47,315 bases of DNA from an uncultured Desulfovibrio sp. (GTDB taxonomy: Bacteria; Desulfobacterota; Desulfovibrionia; Desulfovibrionales; Desulfovibrionaceae), in contig CALBAX010000101.1 in assembly GCA_937926875.1 (NCBI GenBank), forward strand, positions 1 to 47,315, in the 5' to 3' direction. This document shows, piece after piece, positions 22,931-31,601 of the stretch. The notes under the pieces were generated by a model. That model saw nothing but the letters and a program-made list of their open reading frames with translations. It did not search any database and was not told the origin of the DNA. How positions within the stretch are numbered: the first letter of the stretch is position 1; each line of letters starts with the position of its first letter. A program made the position numbers and the translations under genes.

Positions 22931-24964
22931 ATGTCCGATATCCGACAGAAAAAAAACGGCGATGCTCCGGCCCCCCGTGGTCCGCGCCCCGCAGGCCGCA
23001 CGACGGAACGCCGTTCTTTCCATGAAGAGTCCCGCAACGACCGCGAACGTGGGCGCCGCCGCCCCGAAGCACCGTGCCGCCAGTATTCCTCGTTTGCCGG
23101 CGAACAGGCCGGGGGCCCGCTGCGGCGTCAGGAAGAGTTCTCCGGCTGGAGCCGCCCCGGCCAGCGGAGATCCCGCATGCCCCGTGACGACCGCCCGTCC
23201 CCGTGGCAGATGCAGGCCGAGCTCCTGCCCGCCCTGCCTGACGTGGTCCGGCGGGAACTGGACGCCCTGGGCCAGGCCCTGCGCACGGTGCGTCCGCTGC
23301 GCAGCGCCCATTACCGTGACCTGCCCGCGGACATCGAGGCCCTTTCGCGCCTGCTGACCTGTGAGCGTTCCGGCCTCTACCGGCCCTACTGGAGCTCCCC
23401 GGCCAGCACCAGCGCCTATCTGTATTATTTCCTGCCCTGGAACGTGCTGCGTCTGGCGCGCCTGTTCCGCTCCCTGCCCCTGCCCGATCCCCGCCTCTGG
23501 CTGGAGAAAGGCCGGACGCCCCTGCTGCTGGACGGCGGCTCCGGGCCCCTGAGCGTGCCGCTGGCCCTGTGGCTGGCCCGCCCCGAATGGCGTGCCCTGC
23601 CCATCCAGGTACTGGCCGTGGACAATGCCGTGCAGCCCATGGAACTGGGCCGTGACGTCCTGGCTGCCTGGGGCGACATCCTGGGCCAGCCCGTCTGGCA
23701 GGTGCGTGTGGAGCGGGGCTCGCTGGAGCACATGCCGCGCCTGGAACGCAAACTTGCCGACACGCTGGAGCGTCAGGAACGCCACCTGCGCCCCTGGCTG
23801 CTCACGGCGGCCAACGTGCTCAATGAACTGAGCGCCGAGAGCCGCCAGATGAACCGCGAAGACGACGAGGACGAAGAAGGTCCCGGCGGCGTGCGCCGTC
23901 TGGAAAGCCTTCTGGACGCGCTGGAGCCCCTGTGCTGGCCCGCCCCCCTGGACGAGGACGAGGCCGGCAGCGCCGACGAGGCCCTGCTGCCCGCGGCCCT
24001 CTTCGTGGAGCCCGGCACCCGTCTGGGCGGCAAGACCATCAGCCGTCTGCGTGAAGCCGCTCTGGAACGCGACCTGATGCCGCTGGCCCCCTGCACGCAC
24101 CGGGCCCCCTGCCCGCTGGCCCACGCCCATGCCGGACGCGGCTGGTGCCACTTCACCTTCGACTGCGAGGGCGCGCCGCAATGGCTGCAGGAGCTGTCCT
24201 CCGCCGCCGGTCTGGCCAAGAGCGCCCTGAGTCTGGCCCCCCTGCTGTTGCGGGCCGATCCCGCCGCCGGAGAGAGCCTGTTCGACGATATGGACGACGT
24301 TGACGGCGAGGCCCCGGACAACAGCCGCGAAGCTGCGGCCATGCTGCACCAGCCCCGCCCCGTACGTGTGCTCTCCTCGCCCTTCGTAGTGCCCGGCCTG
24401 CGCGGTCAGGCCCGCTATGCCTGCTGTGCCGCCGGTCTGGCCGTGGTGCCCGATGCCGCGGCCCTGCCCTCGGGGGCGCAGCTCACGGCCCGGGCCCAGG
24501 CGGACGAACGGCCCGGCACGCCCCGCCGTGACCGCAAGAGCGGTGCCCTGCTGCTGGCCCTGCCCGCTGCCCCCGGCGGCAACCGCCTGCCGGGACGCCC
24601 GGGAAGCCCGGAAGAAGCGCACCGGAACTTCCGTGACCGGCAGGAGGACAGATACAGGGACAAACGCTTCGGCAGACGCTCTGACGAGCGCGACAGCCAT
24701 GACGGCGCCTTCCGTGACCGCCGCAGCGGCAACGACCGCCCGCCCCGCCGTGACGCCCAGTACGAGGCTCCGGAAAGACCGGCCCGCCATCAGGACAGCC
24801 GTCCCGGACGCTATGAAGACGACCACCCTGACCGGCGCGACGATTTCCGCGCCTTTCCCCGGAACGACCGCCGGCCCGATGGCCGCCGCCCCGGGGACCG
24901 GCACTCTGGAGACAGGCGTCAGGGCGATGCGCCCAGGCGCGGCCGTGGCCGCGGGAAGGACTAG
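22931..24964 (+). CDS. Rsm22/METTL17-like methyltransferase with Fe-S cysteines and R/D-rich tails
   Basis: A 677-residue protein. Residues 1-90 are charged and disordered. The core (about 95-520) has a methyltransferase motif LLLDGGSGPLSVPL (198-211) and a four-cysteine set C388, C394, C406, C412 within CTHRAPCPL, GWCHF and DCEG, followed by LAKSALSLAPLLL. This matches the Rsm22 family, linked to small-subunit ribosome assembly, whose eukaryotic member METTL17 carries a [4Fe-4S] cluster. The last 120 residues are arginine/aspartate-rich (RDR-type), typical of RNA-binding tails. ATG 22931 directly follows the RACE-like stop, with GGAG at 22921-22924. The family call is good; activity is unknown. 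Confidence 0.8.
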   Translation: MSDIRQKKNGDAPAPRGPRPAGRTTERRSFHEESRNDRERGRRRPEAPCRQYSSFAGEQAGGPLRRQEEFSGWSRPGQRRSRMPRDDRPSPWQMQAELLPALPDVVRRELDALGQALRTVRPLRSAHYRDLPADIEALSRLLTCERSGLYRPYWSSPASTSAYLYYFLPWNVLRLARLFRSLPLPDPRLWLEKGRTPLLLDGGSGPLSVPLALWLARPEWRALPIQVLAVDNAVQPMELGRDVLAAWGDILGQPVWQVRVERGSLEHMPRLERKLADTLERQERHLRPWLLTAANVLNELSAESRQMNREDDEDEEGPGGVRRLESLLDALEPLCWPAPLDEDEAGSADEALLPAALFVEPGTRLGGKTISRLREAALERDLMPLAPCTHRAPCPLAHAHAGRGWCHFTFDCEGAPQWLQELSSAAGLAKSALSLAPLLLRADPAAGESLFDDMDDVDGEAPDNSREAAAMLHQPRPVRVLSSPFVVPGLRGQARYACCAAGLAVVPDAAALPSGAQLTARAQADERPGTPRRDRKSGALLLALPAAPGGNRLPGRPGSPEEAHRNFRDRQEDRYRDKRFGRRSDERDSHDGAFRDRRSGNDRPPRRDAQYEAPERPARHQDSRPGRYEDDHPDRRDDFRAFPRNDRRPDGRRPGDRHSGDRRQGDAPRRGRGRGKD

Positions 24965-25065
24965 GTTTTTTGACACAGCTTTACGATTTATTTCAAAGTA
25001 ATCGAAAATATCGGCTACGCATGGCCAGTGAAGGATGCCTGGCGCATGCTCCCGCGCCCATCTGA

Positions 25066-25146
25066 AAAAGCGCTGGGGAAAGGATGAGGGCTGTGGGGGA
25101 GGGGATCCCCTCGCGCGCGAGCAGAGGGCTTCCCCTTCCTCCAAAA
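25066..25146. repeat. GC-rich palindromic repeat (copy C)
   Basis: A flank AAAAAGCGCTGGGG is followed by an imperfect palindrome (about 25095-25142) centred on TCGCGCGCGA. The 15 bases CGCGCGAGCAGAGGG (25114-25128) recur exactly, in reverse orientation, in copy D near 28807-28821. It lies about 100 bases after the Rsm22-like gene. Confidence 0.65.
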
Positions 25147-25300
25147 CAAGCTGCGGGGCCTTACCTTAGCCGTCCTGCGGCTGGCCCGTGACGGCAGGAG
25201 CGTTTCACGCCCATGTCCGTACGCCTGCCGCACGGGCATCCTTGCTGCCCGGCGGCGTCGCACCGCGACTGCCACTGTCTGGCGGACGTCCATGGAACAA

Positions 25301-25338
25301 AGACGGGGGAAGGGGCCAGGCCCCTTCCCCCGTCTTTT
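25301..25338 (+). terminator. Perfect 17-bp hairpin with T run
   Basis: AGACGGGGGAAGGGGCC (25301-25317) and its exact complement (25319-25335) flank one base, and TTT follows (four T counting the stem base). It could end long transcripts from the Rsm22-like gene, 337 bases upstream, or an unseen RNA. Confidence 0.65.
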
Positions 25339-25756
25339 GCCCTGTCCCCTATCCTGCGGCCGGCAACGGCACGGGGCAGGCGGAGCAGGCCCGGCAGGCT
25401 CCACCGGAACGGCTTTTCCGGCGCCTTGTGACAAAAATCTTTTTCCGGGCCCGGAAAAATTTTTCTTTCTCCGCCTTTTCCTTTGCTGGGCAAGGCCCTG
25501 CGGGGATTTGCCCCCCATGGGCCCTCCGTCAGCGAACTGCTCCGTTTTTTTAAAAAAACATATTGATTTTATTGAATAAGATTAAAGATGGCTTTTCTTC
25601 TCCACTGGAAGAGGGCCTTTATTTTCCCCCGGGGAACGCGTATAACGGGCTTTCGCCGTGCGGCTCCAGCCACGCCCGGCCTGTGAAGCCAGTTCAGCGT
25701 GCCGACTTTCCCCCTGCGGGAGGCCAGCCGCTTTTCTTTTTACCCAAAGGTCTGCC

Positions 25757-28027
25757 ATGATCCCTCCCATGCCTCACGATCTGCCCGAGCCGCAGCTCAA
25801 GCCCAACACGGAAGTGGTGCTGCAGAAACGCTATCTGCACAAAAAAGCAGATGGCAGCACCGAGACGCCCCGTGACCTCTTCTGGCGTGTGGCCAGTGCC
25901 ATCGCCGCTGAAGAAGCCAAGTACGAGCGTTCCCCCTTCACCGCCGAAGACCTGGCCCGCCAGTTCTACGACCTGATGACCAGCTGGCGCTTCCTGCCCA
26001 ACTCCCCCACCCTGATGAACGCCGCCAGCGAGCTGGGCCAGCTCTCCGCCTGCTTCGTCCTGCCGGTAGGCGACTCCATCGAGGAGATCTTCGATGCCGT
26101 CAAGTTCGCCGCCATGATCCACAAGTCCGGCGGCGGCACGGGTTTCTCCTTCTCCCGCCTGCGCCCCAAGGCCAGCCGTGTGGGCTCCACCGGCGGCGTG
26201 GCTTCCGGCCCGGTCTCCTTCCTGCGCATCTTCAATACCGCCACGGAGCAGATCAAGCAGGGCGGTACCCGGCGCGGCGCCAACATGGGCATCCTGCGGG
26301 TGGACCATCCCGACATCGTGGAATTCATCCGGGCCAAGGAAAAGGAAGGGGAATTCAACAACTTCAACCTTTCCGTGGGCCTGACCGAAGCCTTCATGCA
26401 GGCCGTGGAGCGTGACGAGAACTACGAGCTGACCGATCCCCACACCGGCAAGGTCAAGGGCAGCCTGCGCGCCCGCGAGATCTTCGACCTGCTGGTCTGC
26501 CGCGCCTGGCAGACGGGCGACCCCGGCATCGTCTTCCTGGACCGCATCAACCGCGACAACCCCACGCCGGCACAGGGCGAGATCGAATCCACCAACCCCT
26601 GCGGCGAGCAGCCCCTGCTGCCCTACGAAGCCTGCAACCTGGGCTCCATCAATCTGGCCTGCTTCTTCGTGCCCGGCCATGAACATGAGGAGGATCCCGC
26701 CGCGGCCGGTATCGACTGGGACGGCCTGAAGCAGGTGGTGCACCTGGCCGTGCGCTTCCTGGACAACGTCATCGACGCCTCGCGCTTCCCGCTGGACCGC
26801 ATCGACGAGACCGTGCGCCGCAACCGCAAGATCGGCCTGGGCGTCATGGGCTTTGCCGACCTGCTCTTCCAGCTGGGCATCCCCTATGATTCCGAGGCGG
26901 GCATCGCCTTGGCCGAGCGCATCATGGGCTTCATCAATGCCGAAGGCCACGCCGCCTCGGCCCGTCTGGCCGAAGAGCGCGGGCCTTTCCCGGCCTATGC
27001 GGAGTCCGTCTTCCCCCAGCGCGGCGAAGGCCCCTACCGCAATGCCACGGTCACCACCATCGCGCCCACGGGCACCCTGTCCATCATCGGCGGCTGCTCC
27101 TCGGGCGTGGAGCCCCTGTTCGCCCTCTGCTTCACCCGCAACATCCTGGACGGCGAGCGCCTGGTGGAAGTGAACCCCTATTTCGAGGCCGCCCTCAAGG
27201 AAGCCGGCCTGGGCACGCCCGAGCTCATGGAGCAGGTGGTGGAAAAAGGTTCCATCCAGTCCCTGGATGCCCTGCCCGCCGCCATGCGCAAGGTCTTCGT
27301 CACGGCCATGGACATCGACCCGGTCTGGCATCTGCGCATGCAGGCCGCCTTCCAGCGCCATACCGACAACGCCGTGTCCAAGACCGTGAACCTGCCCCAC
27401 TGCGCCACCGAACAGGACATCCACGACATCTACTGGCTGGCCTACAAGGAAGGCTGCAAGGGCGTCACCGTGTACCGTGACGGCTGCAAGAGCCTGCAGG
27501 TGCTGGCCACCGGCGAAGGCCAGAAGAAGATGGACGGCGAAGCCCCCGCGCCTGCGGACAAGCCCCGTCTGGGCGTGGTGCGCAAGCGTCCCGAAGTGGT
27601 GCAGGGCTTCACCCAGAAGATCCAGACCGGCCTGGGCGCCATGTACCTGACCGTCAACGAGATCGACGGCAAGCCCTTCGAGGTCTTCGCCACCATCGGC
27701 AAGTCCGGCCGTTCCATCACGGCCAAGGCCGAGGCCATCGGCCGTCTGGTGTCCCTGGCCCTGCGCTCCGGCGTGGAAGTGCGCGACATCGTGGCCCAGA
27801 TCAAGGGCATCGGTGGCGAACACCCCGTGTTCCGCGGCAAGGGCCTGCTGCTCTCCATCCCGGACGCCATCGCCTGGGTGCTGGAACGCCGCTACCTCAA
27901 GGATGAGCATCTGGGCTCCGGTGTGGCCGACATCGAGGAACACCGCTGCCCCGAATGTGACGAGCCCCTGGTCTTCCAGGAAGGCTGCCTGATCTGCCCC
28001 GCCTGCGGTTTCTCCCGCTGCGGCTAG
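25757..28027 (+). CDS. nrdJ: Adenosylcobalamin-dependent ribonucleotide reductase (class II)
   Basis: A 756-residue enzyme that reduces ribonucleotides to deoxyribonucleotides with a cobalamin-generated thiyl radical. Visible are C99 in LSACFVLPV (one of the reducing pair), the glycine-rich SGGGTGFSFSRLRP, the catalytic NPCGEQPLLPYEACNLGSINL with N280, C282 and E284, and the phosphate-binding TIAPTGTLSIIGGCSSG. The last 28 residues form a four-cysteine zinc ribbon (CPECDEPL, CLICPACG). ATG 25757 has AAAGG 6 bases upstream. It works with or without oxygen, fitting an anaerobe that meets air. No radical-generating partner gene is nearby, as expected for class II. Confidence 0.95.
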   Translation: MIPPMPHDLPEPQLKPNTEVVLQKRYLHKKADGSTETPRDLFWRVASAIAAEEAKYERSPFTAEDLARQFYDLMTSWRFLPNSPTLMNAASELGQLSACFVLPVGDSIEEIFDAVKFAAMIHKSGGGTGFSFSRLRPKASRVGSTGGVASGPVSFLRIFNTATEQIKQGGTRRGANMGILRVDHPDIVEFIRAKEKEGEFNNFNLSVGLTEAFMQAVERDENYELTDPHTGKVKGSLRAREIFDLLVCRAWQTGDPGIVFLDRINRDNPTPAQGEIESTNPCGEQPLLPYEACNLGSINLACFFVPGHEHEEDPAAAGIDWDGLKQVVHLAVRFLDNVIDASRFPLDRIDETVRRNRKIGLGVMGFADLLFQLGIPYDSEAGIALAERIMGFINAEGHAASARLAEERGPFPAYAESVFPQRGEGPYRNATVTTIAPTGTLSIIGGCSSGVEPLFALCFTRNILDGERLVEVNPYFEAALKEAGLGTPELMEQVVEKGSIQSLDALPAAMRKVFVTAMDIDPVWHLRMQAAFQRHTDNAVSKTVNLPHCATEQDIHDIYWLAYKEGCKGVTVYRDGCKSLQVLATGEGQKKMDGEAPAPADKPRLGVVRKRPEVVQGFTQKIQTGLGAMYLTVNEIDGKPFEVFATIGKSGRSITAKAEAIGRLVSLALRSGVEVRDIVAQIKGIGGEHPVFRGKGLLLSIPDAIAWVLERRYLKDEHLGSGVADIEEHRCPECDEPLVFQEGCLICPACGFSRCG

Positions 28028-28283
28028 AACGATCTGAGGGGGGCTGCCGGGACGCCCCTGTCGCCAACGCGACGGGAAGGCCCGCCGGTGGTCCCCTTTT
28101 TCGCTGCCTGCCGCCTGCACGGCAAGGGCCGATGCTGCCGCAACGCCGCATCCCCTGCCCGCCTGTGCCCGGCGGCATGCGCCCGCTACCGGGACCGGAC
28201 AGCGGAGACCGTCTCCGCCCGCCCCTTTGACCGCAGCCCGCGCCCGGCCTCCCGGGACGGCATCCCAGTCTTACGGAGCTCCC

Positions 28284-28784
28284 ATGAAATGGATCACCCA
28301 CCAGACGGCGGGCGTCGGCGCCGCCCTGGCCCTGCATCTGCCGCTGGAAGGCGTGGTCGCCGCCTGTCTCGGCGCCATCCTGCCTGACAAGCTCGACCAG
28401 GCCATCGCCAAGCGCTCCCGCAACCCGCAGCGCGCCTTCAACCAGATCCACCGCGGCACCACCCACTGGTTCGGCTGGTGGGTCGCCATCCTGCTGCTGG
28501 CATGCAGCAACCTTGTCCCCCCGCACTGGCAGCCCGCCCTGCTGGGCATCGGCCTGGGCGGCATCAGCCATGTGGTGCTGGACATGCTGACCCCTTCGGG
28601 CATCCCCCTGCATCCTTTCTCCCGCAAGAACAAGCTCTCGTTCAAGGTCTGCTCCACCGGCAGCGTGGGCGAATATGTCTTTCTGGGCGTGATGCTCGTC
28701 CTGCTGGGCTTTTTGCTGGGCCCGGAGATGAAGGAGCTCATCCGCCACGTCCGCCAGCTGGGCATGCCCGTGCTGCATTTCTAA
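28284..28784 (+). CDS. YdjM-like membrane-bound metal-dependent hydrolase family protein
   Basis: A 166-residue membrane protein with several hydrophobic segments (VGAALALHLPLEGVVAACLG, GWWVAILLLACS, EYVFLGVMLVLLGFLLG). Conserved polar motifs fit the YdjM/LexA-binding-associated family: the early H near MKWITHQTAG, LPDKLDQ, FNQIHRGTTHW and GGISHVVLDMLTPSGI. Hydrolase activity is a family assumption from the H/D residues. ATG 28284 has GGAG at 28275-28278. It lies 256 bases after nrdJ and probably forms its own unit. A palindromic repeat follows immediately. Confidence 0.8.
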   Translation: MKWITHQTAGVGAALALHLPLEGVVAACLGAILPDKLDQAIAKRSRNPQRAFNQIHRGTTHWFGWWVAILLLACSNLVPPHWQPALLGIGLGGISHVVLDMLTPSGIPLHPFSRKNKLSFKVCSTGSVGEYVFLGVMLVLLGFLLGPEMKELIRHVRQLGMPVLHF

Positions 28785-28791
28785 AGACGAC

Positions 28792-28873
28792 CGGGGGAAG
28801 GGACCCCCCTCTGCTCGCGCGAGAGGGGGTCCCCTTCCCCCTTCCCTCCCCCAGCGCGCTTTGCTGTCTTGCC
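28792..28873. repeat. GC-rich palindromic repeat (copy D)
   Basis: A strong palindrome at 28793-28841 (arms GGGGGAAGGGAC... and the mirrored GTCCCCTTCCCCC) is centred on CTCGCGCGAG. The tail contains CCAGCGCGCTTTGCTGTC. In reverse complement it matches copy C, and the tail shares GCTTTGCTGTC with copy B. It starts 8 bases after the ydjM-like stop. Confidence 0.7.
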
Positions 28874-29125
28874 ACAAAAAAAGGATCGGCAAAGTCCTCC
28901 CCTGCGTCTCACACAGGAAGCCGCTTTTCTTTTCCGATCCGCTCCCGCCCCACCTTTCCTCTTCACCAGCGGACTGCCCGATGGAGGCACTTTTCGCCGC
29001 TTCGCGCGCTCCCGGTATAGCCCGTCACGGCCGGACGCCCACCTCCCCAGCCGTTGAAGGCGGCGCAGGCCCTCCCCATCCTGCCGGCGGTGTCCCTGCC
29101 CCCTTTCCTCTGTCGCGCGCACCAC

Positions 29126-29152
29126 AAAAAAGCCCCCCATTTCGGGAGGCTT
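29126..29152 (-). terminator. Intrinsic terminator of the racemase gene
   Basis: On the minus strand, AAGCCTCCC pairs with GGGGGGCTT around GAAAT and is followed by TTTTTTG, 37 bases past the racemase stop. Confidence 0.8.
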
Positions 29153-29188
29153 TCCTTCATCCACAGCAGGAAACGTGACGCTCTGCCG

Positions 29189-29917
29189 CTACTTCTTCAC
29201 CTTCACCGGCTCGGTATCCACCGGTGTCTCGTTGATGGCCACCAGCGCGGCCGTGCGGGCATGGATGAGCGTGGTATCGAACAGGGGCACGGCGATGTTC
29301 TCCTGCTGCACCAGCATGCCGATCTCGGTGCAGCCCAGGATCACGCCCTGCGCGCCCCGGGCGGCCAGATCCCGGATGGCCCGCAAGAAGGTCTCGCGCG
29401 AGCTGTCCTTGATCACGCCCCGGCAGAGCTCCTCGAAGATGACGCGGTTGATCTCGACCCTGTCTTCCGCTTCGGGCACCAGCACCTGCAGGCCGTTGGC
29501 TTCCAGGCGGCCGGTATAGAAATCCTCTTCCATGGTATAGCGGGTGCCCAGCAGGCCCACGCACTGCACGCCCGCCATGTGCAGCTGCCGGGCCGTCACA
29601 TCGGCGATGTGCATCAGCGGGATGCCCACGGCGGCGGCGATCTGCGGGGCCACCTTGTGCATGGTGTTGGTACAGATGACCAGGAAATCCGCCCCGCCCC
29701 GCTCCAGGGCCTGTGCGGCATCAGCCAGGATGCGGGCGCTCCTGTCCCAGTCCCCGGCCTGCTGGCAGCGTTCGATCTCGTCGAAATCCACACTGTAGAG
29801 CAGACAGCGGGCCGAATGCAGGCCGCCCAGGGTCTGGGCCGCTACCATGTTGATGATCTGATAATAGGTCAGCGTGCTTTCCCAGCTCATGCCGCCCAGA
29901 AGACCGATGGTTTTCAT
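29189..29917 (-). CDS. Aspartate/glutamate-type amino-acid racemase
   Basis: A 242-residue member of the PLP-independent Asp/Glu racemase family, closest in layout to YgeA/RacD. It begins MKTIGLLGGMSWEST, with the two catalytic cysteines in VICTNTMHK (about residue 82) and ILGCTEIGM (about 194). Such enzymes invert the alpha carbon of aspartate, glutamate or other amino acids by a two-base mechanism. ATG 29917 follows AGAGGTGA. It is on the same strand as exonuclease III, 152 bases downstream of it, with a palindromic stretch between. The exact substrate cannot be read from the sequence. Confidence 0.85.
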   Translation of the reverse strand: MKTIGLLGGMSWESTLTYYQIINMVAAQTLGGLHSARCLLYSVDFDEIERCQQAGDWDRSARILADAAQALERGGADFLVICTNTMHKVAPQIAAAVGIPLMHIADVTARQLHMAGVQCVGLLGTRYTMEEDFYTGRLEANGLQVLVPEAEDRVEINRVIFEELCRGVIKDSSRETFLRAIRDLAARGAQGVILGCTEIGMLVQQENIAVPLFDTTLIHARTAALVAINETPVDTEPVKVKK

Positions 29918-29950
29918 GTGGCTCACCTCTGATGATTCGATGATGCGCGT

Positions 29951-29975
29951 ATGCCGGGACGATCGTGTCCGGCAT
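29951..29975. promoter_or_regulatory. Palindrome upstream of the racemase gene
   Basis: ATGCCGG and CCGGCAT flank an inner 8-bp palindrome ACGATCGT. It lies 33 bases upstream of the racemase start and after the xth stop, so it may be an operator or a processing/terminator hairpin without a T run. Confidence 0.35.
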
Positions 29976-30069
29976 GATGCCCCGAGATGGCGGGGCCCGC
30001 CTGTGGTGCAAGGCCGCGCCTTCTGTGGTCGCAGTGCTCCCGGCAGGGATGACGTCCGGGGACGCCGGG

Positions 30070-30879
30070 CTAGATGTCCAGCTCCAGGCCCACGGGGCAG
30101 TGGTCCGAGCCGTAGACGCCGTCCTCGATCCAGGCGTCGCGGATGTACGGTTTCAGCTCTTCCGAAACGAAGAAATAGTCGATACGCCAGCCCACGTTCT
30201 TCTCGCGGGCGCGCATCTTGTACGACCACCAGGAATAGCGGCCTTCCACGTCACCATGCACATGGCGGAAGGTATCCACATAGCCCATGGCCGTGAAGCG
30301 GTCCAGGAAGGCGCGTTCTTCGGGCAAAAAGCCGGTGTTCTTCTCGTTCTGCTTGGGCCGCGCCAGGTCGATGGCCCTGTGGGCGATGTTGAAGTCCCCG
30401 CAGACCACAATGGGCTTGCTTTTGCGGCATTCTTCCGCATAGGCCGTGAAGGCGTCGAAAAAGCCCATCTTGTAGGGCACGCGCTTGAAACGGCCGGGGA
30501 TGGGCTTGCCGTTCCCGTCCAGTTCCTCGGCGCCGCCGTTGGGGAAATAGCCGTTGAAGAAGTGGAACTTTTCAAATTCCAGATGCAGGATGCGCCCTTC
30601 GCCCTGCCACTCCGGCTGGGGCAGTTCGCAGCGCACGGCCAGCGGTTTGATGCGGCTGAACACGGCCACGCCGGAATAGCCTTTTTTCACCACGCTGGAC
30701 GCCCAGTGGGCCTCCCAGCCTTCGGGGCTGGCCACTTCGGGCTTGAGCTGTTCGGGCATGGCCTTGGTCTCCTGCAGGCCGATGACATCGCAGGTGTTCT
30801 CGGCGAACCAGCGCCATTCGGGCTTGGCGGACACGGCACGCAGGCCGTTGACGTTCCAGGATACGAGTCTGATGGACAT
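30070..30879 (-). CDS. xth: Exodeoxyribonuclease III
   Basis: A 269-residue AP endonuclease/3'-5' exonuclease for base-excision repair. The fold is clear from SIRLVSWNVNGLRA (2-15), LQETKAMPEQL with the metal-binding E, the FPNGG loop, VVCGDFNIAH (catalytic D and N), YSWWSYKMRAREKNVGWRIDYFF and the final GSDHCPVGLEL with the catalytic histidine. ATG 30879 has GGAGG at 30883-30887. It is divergent from the IMP cyclohydrolase gene, so the 123-base gap holds both promoters. ExoA-type enzymes from Gram-positives are alternative names for the same family. Confidence 0.95.
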   Translation of the reverse strand: MSIRLVSWNVNGLRAVSAKPEWRWFAENTCDVIGLQETKAMPEQLKPEVASPEGWEAHWASSVVKKGYSGVAVFSRIKPLAVRCELPQPEWQGEGRILHLEFEKFHFFNGYFPNGGAEELDGNGKPIPGRFKRVPYKMGFFDAFTAYAEECRKSKPIVVCGDFNIAHRAIDLARPKQNEKNTGFLPEERAFLDRFTAMGYVDTFRHVHGDVEGRYSWWSYKMRAREKNVGWRIDYFFVSEELKPYIRDAWIEDGVYGSDHCPVGLELDI

Positions 30880-31002
30880 AGGACCTCCGCCGCCAGCATA
30901 CCGGCAGGTGGTGCCGGCCGCAAGCGCGCCATTGCGGACGGGCCGTTTTTCTGGCAAAATTACCTGCGGCAATAATGCCAACATGAGCCAAGGAGAATCC
31001 GT

Positions 31003-31599
31003 ATGGATATGCTTCCTATCCGCCGCGCCATCCTGAGCGTGACGGACAAAACCGGACTGGTGGAATTTGCCACCTTCCTGTCGCAGAACGGCGTGGAGCT
31101 GGTCTCCACCGGCGGGACCATGAAGGCCCTGCAGGCTGCCGGTCTGCCCGTGACGGCCGTCAGTGACGTCACCGGCTTCCCCGAGATCCTGGGCGGCCGC
31201 GTGAAGACGCTGCATCCCAAGATCCACGGGGGCATCCTTGCCAACAAGGACATCCCCGAGCACATGGCCACGCTGGAAGAAAAGGAGATCAAGCCTTTCG
31301 ACCTAGTCTGCGTGAACCTGTACGACTTTGCCGGTGCCGTGGAGCGCAAGCTCTCGCTCGAACAGGCCGTGGAGGAAATCGACATCGGCGGTCCCTGCAT
31401 GATCCGCGCCGCTGCCAAGAACTTCCACAGCATCCTGGTGCTGCCCGGGACCAAATGGTACGCCACTGCCATGCAGGAGATGAAGGAACACGGCATGAAG
31501 GTCAGCCTGGACTTCCGTCAGGCCATGGCCTCGCGCGCGTTCGAAGCCACCTCGCGCTACGACGCCCTCATCACCTCCTACCTGCGTCCGGGGGCCTAG
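31003..31599 (+). CDS. purH: IMP cyclohydrolase, stand-alone (PurH N-terminal domain)
   Basis: A 198-residue protein matching only the N-terminal MGS-like domain of PurH, which closes FAICAR to IMP in the last step of purine synthesis. Visible are ILSVTDKTGLVEFA, LVSTGGTMKAL, GGRVKTLHPKIHGGIL and VNLYDFAGAV, then EEIDIGGPCMIRAAAKN. The AICAR formyltransferase half, some 320 residues in normal PurH, is absent and the frame ends cleanly, so that step is done elsewhere. ATG 31003 follows AAGGAG (30990-30995). Two bases after its stop the HflX frame offers an ATT codon as start, which suggests translational coupling. Confidence 0.9.
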   Translation: MDMLPIRRAILSVTDKTGLVEFATFLSQNGVELVSTGGTMKALQAAGLPVTAVSDVTGFPEILGGRVKTLHPKIHGGILANKDIPEHMATLEEKEIKPFDLVCVNLYDFAGAVERKLSLEQAVEEIDIGGPCMIRAAAKNFHSILVLPGTKWYATAMQEMKEHGMKVSLDFRQAMASRAFEATSRYDALITSYLRPGA

Positions 31600-31601
31600 C
31601 C

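Larger units (their letters stand above)
24965..25756. other. Long intergenic region upstream of nrdJ
   Basis: No gene is supported in these 792 bases. They contain palindromic repeat copy C (25066-25146), a perfect 17-bp hairpin (25301-25335), and an A/T-rich stretch at about 25542-25592 that is the best candidate promoter region for nrdJ although no clear -35/-10 pair is seen. A leader of about 160 bases precedes the nrdJ ATG. I looked for a cobalamin riboswitch there and did not find one. Confidence 0.5.
28785..29188. other. Intergenic region between convergent ydjM-like and racemase genes
   Basis: These 404 bases hold repeat copy D at 28792-28873 and the racemase terminator at 29126-29152. 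Between them I see only GC-rich sequence with no supported gene. Confidence 0.5.

Noticed and set aside
25600..25756. Cobalamin riboswitch upstream of the B12-dependent reductase
   Set aside because: GAAGCCAGTTC near 25685 hints at a B12 box, but the conserved core and the remaining stems are not recognisable.
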